Made by a program: the position numbers and the translations under genes. A stretch of DNA of 64,000 nt from Bacteroidota bacterium. Lineage in GTDB: Bacteria; Bacteroidota; Bacteroidia; NS11-12g; UBA9320. Of the stretch, positions 48,798-58,000 are shown piece by piece (positions within the stretch are counted from its first letter, which is position 1; each line of letters starts with the position of its first letter). The stretch is from contig NVWV01000007.1 of NCBI GenBank assembly GCA_002746305.1, forward strand, positions 124,001 through 188,000, read 5' to 3'. The notes beneath the pieces were generated by a model. The model searched no databases and had not been told where the DNA came from. It saw only the letters and a list, made by a program, of their open reading frames with translations.

Positions 48798-50690
48798 ATG
48801 CTCAGACCGTACATTTATAAGCAGTTCAATGATCATATCAATTACTTTTACCTTAACGATATGACAAGATATCAAAATATGTTTGTACGTCAATTGATCC
48901 TGATTTGGTTTCTAGCAGCATCATTTTTTGCCTTGGGTCAAGGATCTTTGAACGATAGTCTCTTGTTGGACATTGAAAATCAAGATGACATAAATGAAAA
49001 GCTGCAAGCACAACTCCGCTACGCATCACATTTATATGATAATTCGACAGACACAGCATTAATCTATTTGGACCAACTACTGCAAGACTATGCTGGGAAT
49101 GACACTGCTTATGGAAAGATATTGTCTCAAAAATCCGAGGCATATTCCATCCAAGGAAACTTTAAAGTGGCTATTTCGATCGGACTTGAAGCACTTAAAT
49201 TGCAGAAGAGTCTCAAAGACACAGCAGGAATTGGATTTTCATCATATCGTTTGGCACGAGCCAATACAATGATGGGAAAGCTAGACAATGCTATAGATTA
49301 CTTGAAATCAGGACTAAAAATGTTTCAATCAATCGCTGACTCCCCTGCCATCTCTAAAGGGTACGAATATTTGGGAATTGTACAGCAAGAGATTGGAAAT
49401 ACTGAAGAGGCCATTCTACGTTATAAGCAATCTATTAGTATAGCTAAGAAGCTGAAGTACTTTAAGCAATTGGCTTACACTTATCATAACTTAGCATCAC
49501 TATATCACAACGAGTTGGAGCAAAATGACAGTTTCAATAAGTATATTTTACTCAGCGTAGATACCTATAAGAATAAAACCATTACCGGTACCGTGCCTGT
49601 AATGACAAAATTTGCATTAGCTGTTGTTCTACAAAACAAACATGAATACAGTAAAGCTATTGAAATCATTAAAGAGGGGATAACTGAATCTGAAGCCAAG
49701 AAAAGCGTTGAAGTAACAGCTTATGGAAAAGAAATTCTCCCTGAAACCTATTATTTAAATGAACAATACCAGGAAGCAGCAGATGCTTACATCCTGCATT
49801 ATGCATTCCAGGATTCATTGGATAAGATTAACAATGCTAAAGACATTGCTGAAATACAAGAAAAATACAAAAATGCCGAAAATGAGGTTTATTTAACCAC
49901 GTTAAAGAATGAAAATTTAGAAGCCCTAAATAGAATTCAAAATTTTAGACTCATTGCATTATTTCTATCCATTGTTATTGCACTAACAGGTTTCTTGTTT
50001 TACCGAAAACAGCAAAAAAATATTATTCGAGCTTCACAATTAAAAGCAAAATTAGAAGAGGTAAAGTTAGCCGCACTAAGGTCACAAATGAATCCTCATT
50101 TCCTTTTTAACTGCATTAACATGGCACAAAACTTTATTCTCGAAGCCAAAAAAAGAGATGCGTATGAATACTTGGAAAAATTCGCAAAACTGCTACGCAA
50201 TGTATTGGACAAATCAACTAACTTCTATATCCCATTAGATGAGGAAATCAATCAACTTAAGTTGTACTTGGAATTGGAATCTATACGGTTTAAAAATGGA
50301 TTTAGTTATGCATTTGACATTGACCCACAACTTGAAAATGGGGTTTATGAAATACCTGGAATGGTTTTGCAGCCCTTTTTTGAGAACGCTCTAATCCACG
50401 GAATCTATAATCTCGAAAAAGGAGAAGGAACAATTGAAATTAGTTTTAAGAAGAACGAGACGGTCTTAGAAGTTGAAATCCGAGATAATGGAGTAGGTCG
50501 AAAGAAAGCAATTGCAATTAAAAAGCAAAAGCAAAAAAGATATCAATCGATTGCCATTCCAAACATAACAGAAAGGCTCTCCATTATGCGTGAGAATAAT
50601 TTAGGCGTTATTGAGGTTGAAATTCACGACCTGTATAATGACGGAATTGCATCCGGAACCCTCATTCAAATTCAGATGCCTCTAAACTAA
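48798..50690 (+). CDS. TPR-containing LytS-type sensor histidine kinase
   Basis: TPRs, TM, LRSQMNPHFLFNCINMAQNFI, VEIRDNGVGRKKA. The real start may be MTRYQNM (48861). Confidence 0.93.
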   Translation: MLRPYIYKQFNDHINYFYLNDMTRYQNMFVRQLILIWFLAASFFALGQGSLNDSLLLDIENQDDINEKLQAQLRYASHLYDNSTDTALIYLDQLLQDYAGNDTAYGKILSQKSEAYSIQGNFKVAISIGLEALKLQKSLKDTAGIGFSSYRLARANTMMGKLDNAIDYLKSGLKMFQSIADSPAISKGYEYLGIVQQEIGNTEEAILRYKQSISIAKKLKYFKQLAYTYHNLASLYHNELEQNDSFNKYILLSVDTYKNKTITGTVPVMTKFALAVVLQNKHEYSKAIEIIKEGITESEAKKSVEVTAYGKEILPETYYLNEQYQEAADAYILHYAFQDSLDKINNAKDIAEIQEKYKNAENEVYLTTLKNENLEALNRIQNFRLIALFLSIVIALTGFLFYRKQQKNIIRASQLKAKLEEVKLAALRSQMNPHFLFNCINMAQNFILEAKKRDAYEYLEKFAKLLRNVLDKSTNFYIPLDEEINQLKLYLELESIRFKNGFSYAFDIDPQLENGVYEIPGMVLQPFFENALIHGIYNLEKGEGTIEISFKKNETVLEVEIRDNGVGRKKAIAIKKQKQKRYQSIAIPNITERLSIMRENNLGVIEVEIHDLYNDGIASGTLIQIQMPLN

Positions 50691-50950
50691 TACCAACTTC
50701 TGTTTGACAAACAAAATCATACTGTTCAACCACAAAACCAAAACGACCAGGCATGAAGTTCGCTTAAATTAAATACTTTTTGATCTTAATATTGGTGATG
50801 AAATAAAGAAGTATAGCCAGCATCAAATGCAAAAAACTTATTGATCTCCACTCCTAATTTTACTCCTATCAAATAGTTGTATTAAACTCAGTTTGGGACT
50901 CTTCTTGTCTTTTGAATAAATGGCATATTTCGAAAATATAGAATAAATAT

Positions 50951-51622
50951 ATGAACACATCAGATTTTAAAAACCAACAAGACAACCAAGTTTTAACAAT
51001 GAAAGCACACACCAAAGTCAAGTCATACTGTGGCCGTGGAATTAAGCAAATAAACCTGCTAATAGTTCTTGTAGCAATTTCCTTTCTATACTCCTGCTCA
51101 GGAGATGACCCTGTAACACCAAAAGATTCTACAAATGTTGATACAGCTGAGTTGTTTTTTACCACATCAGCTTTTGCTTCAGGGGCAACCATACCTATTA
51201 AATATACATGTGATGGTATTGATCTGAGCCCTAAATTGGAATGGGGAAATGCCCCTGACGGTACAATGAGTTTTGCAATAATAGTTGATGATCCTGATGC
51301 AATACCCGTTGCAGGTTTTATATGGGATCATTGTTTAATACTTAACATTCCTTCGGATGTTAGTAGTTTAAAAGAAGGGGTAAGCATATCGAATATCTTA
51401 GCTCTAGATGGCCTAATGATTAAAAACAGTTTTAAAAACTTTGCATATAACGGCCCTTGTCCACCACCTAATCAGGTGCATACTTATCGATTTGAATTAT
51501 ATGCTTTGGATGTTGCGAAACTCTCAGGAGTGAACTCTTCAAGCAATAAGCAACAACTCCTAAATGCAATTGATAAGCATAAATTAGCAAAAGCCTCGTT
51601 TACTGGAACCTTTGAACATTAA
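50951..51622 (+). CDS. YbhB/YbcL (PEBP/RKIP-like) family lipoprotein
   Basis: FASGATIPIKYTCDGIDLSPKLEWGNAPDGTMSFAIIVDDPDA..WDHCLILNIP; N-terminal lipobox-like FLYSCSGD. Confidence 0.9.
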   Translation: MNTSDFKNQQDNQVLTMKAHTKVKSYCGRGIKQINLLIVLVAISFLYSCSGDDPVTPKDSTNVDTAELFFTTSAFASGATIPIKYTCDGIDLSPKLEWGNAPDGTMSFAIIVDDPDAIPVAGFIWDHCLILNIPSDVSSLKEGVSISNILALDGLMIKNSFKNFAYNGPCPPPNQVHTYRFELYALDVAKLSGVNSSSNKQQLLNAIDKHKLAKASFTGTFEH

Positions 51623-51678
51623 GACTCACACAAACTATTTCGAATTAGACCTCTAACAATTTAGACTAAAATAAAAAC

Positions 51679-54648
51679 ATGAAGTTAAAACCAGTTTTTT
51701 TATCTGCGTTAATGGCACTAACGTATTTCTCTGCAGCACAAGATCTTAAGCTAGATTTTGCCATTAATGTTGGCAGTGATATCACAAGTGTCACGAATTG
51801 GGATAGGGACGCAGGTACAGCCATTGAAGTAGATGATAGTGGCAATTTTTATGTTGCAGGACATTTTACAGATACCACGGATTTTGATCCTTCTTCTGCC
51901 ACTGTTCAATTGATAGCAAATGGTCTTAGCGACATGTTTTTAGCAAAGTATGCGGTCGACGGTACTTTCCAATGGGTCAGAAGAATTGATGGAAGTCAAC
52001 GAAATGTTATCAATCAACTTGAGGTAGACCAAAATGGAGATGTAATTATTTGTGGTGAAATGAGGGGGAGTACGAATTTTTACCCTACATCTTCAGGGTA
52101 TACCCTATCAACAGGAAGTTTGGCCAATGCTTTTGTGGTGAAATTTGCATCAAATGGAACTATTAAATGGGCAAAACAGTTTACAAGTAGCAGTTTTGTA
52201 ACTGCATATACTGTTTGTATAGATCATGGTAATAATGTTATTGTTTCTGGGACATTTGCAACTACCACTGACTTTGATCCTGGCACAGGTACATCAATAT
52301 TAACCACTACAGGTGGATTGGATGCATTTATTGTAAAGCTTAATAGCAACGGGAGTTATATTTGGGCAAAGCAATTTGCAGGGTCAGATGAAGTCCGTGC
52401 ATATGGAGTTGGTATTGATAGTTCCAACCGGGTTTTTAGTACAGGTTTATTTATATTAACTACTGATTTTGATCCTTCAAGTGCAAGCTATACATTGTCA
52501 ACTCCATTTTCTGGTTCAAAAGATATTTTTGTCTGCGTTCTGGATTCAAACGGAAACTTTGAATGGGCTAAGTCTTTTGAGCATACAATTGCCGATTGGG
52601 GTGAAGGTCAACGAATAGCAATCGATGCCAACGGGAACTCTTACATATCAGGACATTTTATGGGAACGGTTGATTTTGACCCTTCAACAGCAACTTACTC
52701 TTTAAGTAGCAGTTCAAATGATTATAGACCGTTTATAGTAAAGCTTAGTCCAAGTGGGAATTTTGAATGGGCGACATCCCTTGTAACTCAGTACAACGGA
52801 TTTCTGTATGATATGGCAATCGATGCCAATGCTATTTATATAACAGGAGGATCAGTTGGGACCATAATAACACCGACAGATACGATTTTCAGCAATGGTT
52901 CTTGGGATGTGTTTATTGCAAAATTTGCACTTTCGGGAACTCTGCAGATGGCACATAAATTGGGAGGTAATACTGCTGATCTTGGCAGAGGGATTGACAT
53001 AAAAAATAGTGTCATTTATATCACCGGAGGGTTTAGCAATACAGCTGATTTTGATGCCGGTCAAGATACATTTGACCTTACGGCGAGGGGCACCGACGAT
53101 ATTTATATTGCAAAATATTACCAGTGTTATTTTGATACATCCATTACAGTCGTCAGTTGTGATAGTTTTACATCTCTTAGCGGGAATCAAACCTGGTATT
53201 TATCTGGTCAATATATAGACACAATTGTTTCTGGTTGCGGAGGGGTAATTTATCACGTTGACTTGATTATACCAATAGATACTTCTGATCAAATTACCCA
53301 AGGATTTTGCGACAGTTTTATCTCCCCAAGTGGAAGACATACCTGGTATACCACAGGCACATACTATGATACCCTGATGGGCGGTTCATATTGCGGAAGA
53401 GACTCTATTATTACGTTTAACCTTGTTGGATTCGAAACTATAAGCGTAGATATATCGGTATCTGAATGCGATAGTTTTAAATCCCCTAGCGGAAAGTATG
53501 TTTGGCATAACAACGGAATTTATTTTGATACTCTTAGACGTGTTAATAGTATATGCGATTCCATTATCCGCTTTGACTTATCCATTAACAAGACCTTTAG
53601 CACTCTTCCAATATCAATATGTGAACAATACACCTCCCCTAGTGGGACTTATGTTTGGGGTCAAACAGGGGTATACTTAGATACCATAACAAATACTGTG
53701 GGTTGTGACTCCATTATCACTATTTCATTGACTATTTTGAAAAACACATCAAGTACAATAAATGTATACGAATGCAATAGTTATACCTCCCCAAGTGGAA
53801 AGTACACATGGCATACAAATTTTATTGGCTACGATACCATCTCAAATTCGATTGGGTGCGACTCATTTATACAAATTATTGTCACACTCAGCAAATCATA
53901 TAAGGCAATTAGCTTATCTGGTTGCACACCCTTCATTTCCTACAGTGGGAAGCATATTTATACTACAACAGGAAATTATAAAGATACATTAGTCAACCAC
54001 TTGGGATGCGATTCTATTTTAGTAATAAATTTCACAGCAATTAATACTTCCAATTCGTCATTTGCTTACACAGCTTGCAATGAGTATACATCACCTAGTG
54101 GAAATTATGTCTGGACCCAATCAGGTACATATTATGACACTCTGATTAACGCAAATAATTGCGATTCCATTCTCATAATAGATTTAACAATAGAACATTT
54201 AAATGATTCAATAATAAATAACGGCAAAAGTCTTGAGGTCTTTCAGGAAAATGTACAATACCAGTGGCTGGATTGTAATGATGAAAACAATACTATAGTA
54301 GGTGCAAATATGAGAGTATTCCAACCTAAAAATGATGGTCTTTTTAGTGCTGAAATATCATCGACGTCATGCATAGATACAACCAATTGCTTCCCATTTA
54401 TCCTTGCTGGAATATCTAATACTAAAACCATGAATATGGTCTTATTCCCAAATCCAACTAGAGGGAAAATAAATATACAAACTAGCCAGAAAGTAAAAGA
54501 GGTAATAGTTTTTGATAGTTTTGGGAGAATTATCAAAATATGTCATCAGACAGAAATTGACCTAACCAATCTGTCTAAAGGTGTATATATAATACAGATT
54601 AAGACAGACTCTACTTCGTATAGTAGAAGAATTACTAAATATCCGTAA
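51679..54648 (+). CDS. T9SS cargo-like secreted protein: SBBP-like beta-propeller repeats plus Cys-repeat domain
   Basis: N-terminal repeats (DFDPSSATVQL...VVKFASNGTIKWAKQF), seven C-terminal CxSYTSPSGxYxWxxxGxYxDTxxNxxGCDSIIxIxLTI repeats, C-terminal LFPNPTRGKINIQ...SRRITKYP. Confidence 0.9.
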   Translation: MKLKPVFLSALMALTYFSAAQDLKLDFAINVGSDITSVTNWDRDAGTAIEVDDSGNFYVAGHFTDTTDFDPSSATVQLIANGLSDMFLAKYAVDGTFQWVRRIDGSQRNVINQLEVDQNGDVIICGEMRGSTNFYPTSSGYTLSTGSLANAFVVKFASNGTIKWAKQFTSSSFVTAYTVCIDHGNNVIVSGTFATTTDFDPGTGTSILTTTGGLDAFIVKLNSNGSYIWAKQFAGSDEVRAYGVGIDSSNRVFSTGLFILTTDFDPSSASYTLSTPFSGSKDIFVCVLDSNGNFEWAKSFEHTIADWGEGQRIAIDANGNSYISGHFMGTVDFDPSTATYSLSSSSNDYRPFIVKLSPSGNFEWATSLVTQYNGFLYDMAIDANAIYITGGSVGTIITPTDTIFSNGSWDVFIAKFALSGTLQMAHKLGGNTADLGRGIDIKNSVIYITGGFSNTADFDAGQDTFDLTARGTDDIYIAKYYQCYFDTSITVVSCDSFTSLSGNQTWYLSGQYIDTIVSGCGGVIYHVDLIIPIDTSDQITQGFCDSFISPSGRHTWYTTGTYYDTLMGGSYCGRDSIITFNLVGFETISVDISVSECDSFKSPSGKYVWHNNGIYFDTLRRVNSICDSIIRFDLSINKTFSTLPISICEQYTSPSGTYVWGQTGVYLDTITNTVGCDSIITISLTILKNTSSTINVYECNSYTSPSGKYTWHTNFIGYDTISNSIGCDSFIQIIVTLSKSYKAISLSGCTPFISYSGKHIYTTTGNYKDTLVNHLGCDSILVINFTAINTSNSSFAYTACNEYTSPSGNYVWTQSGTYYDTLINANNCDSILIIDLTIEHLNDSIINNGKSLEVFQENVQYQWLDCNDENNTIVGANMRVFQPKNDGLFSAEISSTSCIDTTNCFPFILAGISNTKTMNMVLFPNPTRGKINIQTSQKVKEVIVFDSFGRIIKICHQTEIDLTNLSKGVYIIQIKTDSTSYSRRITKYP

Positions 54649-54700
54649 AAGGTAGCGTTATGTTCATCTTAGGTAACCATTCTGTGAATATTTAAAAAAT

Positions 54701-54943
54701 ATGGGCAACGTCATTCCTTATAAACGAAGCAATAAAACAAGCAATTGGAAACCCGAAAATCAGATATTTCGATTTGAAGGATCAATGATCGAGTCTATTG
54801 AAAACTTTATCACGGGATTTAACCCTAACCCAATTACATATATGAAAATCAGGAAAAATAAATTGGAACACCTGACGACTATTTTAAAAAAAAGTCAGCT
54901 TCTAATCTCCTCAAATGTTCGACTTACTCTACAGCAAAATTAA
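54701..54943 (+). CDS. Short hypothetical ORF (80 aa)
   Basis: ORF track only; followed by a terminator-like hairpin. No recognisable domain. Confidence 0.25.
   Translation: MGNVIPYKRSNKTSNWKPENQIFRFEGSMIESIENFITGFNPNPITYMKIRKNKLEHLTTILKKSQLLISSNVRLTLQQN
54909..54923. repeat. Third occurrence of the repeat core CCTCAAATGTTCGAC
   Basis: 15-mer identical to the core of the repeats at 23.7 and 28.35 kb. Confidence 0.6.
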
Positions 54944-54976
54944 AGCCCAAAACTGCAGGTCTTGGGCTTTTAATTA
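54937..54976. terminator. Intrinsic terminator-like hairpin
   Basis: AATTAAAGCCCAA...TTGGGCTTTTAATT. Confidence 0.7.
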
Positions 54977-55053
54977 ATACTATTTTGATCTTCTTTAGGA
55001 GAGCTTTATTGTTATCTCAATATGCGACGTTGGACTTTTTTCCCTACACCCTT

Positions 55054-58000
55054 CTAGTGCTGAACTACAAGTTTCTGTGCAAAAATCATTTGCCTATCTG
55101 AAAATCCTTTCATTATATACATACCTGTCGCTAGTTTAGATAGATCCAGTGTTTTGGAAGAGTGAATTTGCTCTTCCATTACCAAATGACCATTTAAGGA
55201 AAACACTTGTATCGTTAAAATCTCTTCTTGATCTGATAAATCTATATTTAAAACACCTTTCGTCGGATTTGGATATATAAGCACCTCTGTATCATTCACT
55301 TTAGAAATACATTCTATCTCTGAGTATTCAGAAGCATTGTCATAGTCTACCTGCTTGATACGGTAACATATTCGACCCGACAATTCTGATATATCATCTG
55401 AAAAATTATACGTCCGTAATTGTTGAGAATTTCCTGCTCCAGCCACTTCTCCTATTTTTTCAAAGTCTGAAGTACCCAGAATTTTTCTTTCTATTTCAAA
55501 CTTTTCATTGTTCAATTCTGAAGCGGTCTGCCATTCCAATAATGCAAAATAATCGTTTCGCTTGGTTACAGTAAAATACGTTAATTCAATAGGCACTGCC
55601 CCAATTGAGGATACTTGAGGATTGATGAGTAGGTATTTCCAAGGACCATATACCTGCCCATTGATAGCAGTAGTTGGATCATATTTTACACGTGCTCGTA
55701 CTCGAGTAGGCCCATTTTCTTTGGCGATGGCAAGTTTCAACTCTGTGCCTGCGATACCCAAATCGGTATAAGTGCTTGCTTGCCCTGTAAACTGCGTACT
55801 ATTGGTGATAGGACTAGCACTGCTAAACGTATCGCCTACACCTAAAGTCTCATATACTATTTTTCCTTTTTGTCTGCCTTGAGGTGATTTGGCAAATAAG
55901 CCTATTCCCATATTGGCATCTGCAAAACTGGTATCAGTGAACAAGGAACTTAAATTATCATCGTATAGATTCAAGTTATTTCGCATACCACCACCGTTAT
56001 TTCCATAATACACAAAGGCTGCTCCTTCATTGGTTTGGCCATTGTCATACTTAGGGGCTCCTACGATTACATCGCTGTATCCGTCGCCATTTACATCACC
56101 GGCGGACGACACCGAATATCCCATTTCGGCATTTGCCTGATTGCTTTCCACTGTATCCTCTGCGGTCGTACTTAACCCCGTAGATGAGCCGTGGTACACA
56201 AAGGCTGCTCCTTCGTCTGTTTGTCCATTATCATAGTAGAGAGCTCCTACAATCACATCGCTGTAGCCGTCTCCATTGACATCACCTGCTGTAGAAACTG
56301 ATTTGCCCATTTCGGCACTTGCCTGATTGCCCTCCAACCGACTGCTTGCGGTCATACTTAATCCGGTAGATGATCCGTGATACACAAAGGCTGCTCCTTC
56401 ATCTGTTTGGCCATTGTCATACTTTGGAGCTCCTATGATCACATCGCTGTATCCGTCCCCATTTACATCGCCAGCAGAAGATACCGAAGAGCCGAGATAG
56501 GCATTTGCTTGATTGCATTCTAACTGGCTGCTTGCCGTAGCACCTAGTCCTGTAAATGAACCGTGATACACAAATGCTGCTCCTTCATTACTTTGGCCAT
56601 TGTCATATAAGTGTGCTCCTACAATCACATCGCTAAACCCGTCGCCATTTACATCCCCGGCCGTAGAAACTGAAATGCCCATATAGGCATTTGCCTGATT
56701 GCATTCTAACTGGCTGCTTGCAGTTGTACTTATTCCTGTAGATGAGCCGTGATAGACAAAGGCTGCTCCTTCATTCGTTTGGCCATTATCGTATAAATAT
56801 GCTCCTACGATCACATCGCTGTAGCCGTCCCCATTTACATCACCTGCAGAAGATACTGAATATCCCAAATAAGCATTTGCCTGATTGCTCTCCAACTGGC
56901 TGCTTATTGTAGTACTTAATCCCGTAGACGAGCCGTGGTACACAAACGCTGCTCCTTCATTACTTTGGCCATTGTCGTATGAACGAGCTCCTACAATCAC
57001 ATCGCTAAACCCGTCCCCGTTTACATCACCTGCAGAGGATACTGACCAGCCCATATTTGCACTTACCTGATTACTCTCTATAGAATCTACTGCGGTCGTA
57101 CTTAACCCAGTAGCCGAACCATGGAACACAAAGGCTGCTCCTTCATCTGTTTGGCCATTGTCAAAGTATTTAGCTCCGACAATTACATCCGAAAAACCGT
57201 CCCCATTCACATCGCCAGCCGACGATACCGACCAGCCCATTTGAGCATTTGCCTGGTTACACATCAATTGACTGCTGAAAGTACTGCTTAGACCTGTGGC
57301 CGAGCCGAGGTATACAAAGGCTGCCCCTTCATTGGATTGGCTATTATCATAGCCATGAGCACCTACGATCACATCGCTGTAACCGTCACCATTCACATCA
57401 CCGGCCGAGGATACTGAAATACCCATTTGAGCACCTGCCTGATTGCTCTCTAGTGTATCTGCTGCTGTGGTGTTTACTCCTGTAGCCGATCCGTGGTACA
57501 CAAAGGCTGCTCCTTCATTACTTTGGCCATTGTCAAAATATGAAGCACCTACGATTACATCGCTATACCCATCTCCATTCACATCACCGGCCGATGATAC
57601 TGAAACACCCATTCGGGCACCTGCCTGATTGCTGTTAAATGTATCTGCTGCTGTCATGTCTATTCCTGTGGCCGAGCCGTAAAATACAAAGGCAGCTCCC
57701 TCATTTGTTTGGACATTATCATAGTAGAGAGCTCCTACAATCACATCGCTGTAGCCGTCCCCATTTATATCTCCTGCCGATGATACTGAATGGCCAAAAT
57801 ATGCATTTGACTGATTGCTCTCTAGCGTATCTGCCGTATTAATGTTTACTCCTGTGGCCGAGCCGTAATACACAAAGGCAGCTCCTTCAGTACCTTTATA
57901 CCCAGTAGCTCCTACGATTACATCGCTGTAACCGTCTCCATTCACATCCCCTGCTGAAGATACTGACTCGCCCATATAGAGATTTGCCTGATTGCCCTCT

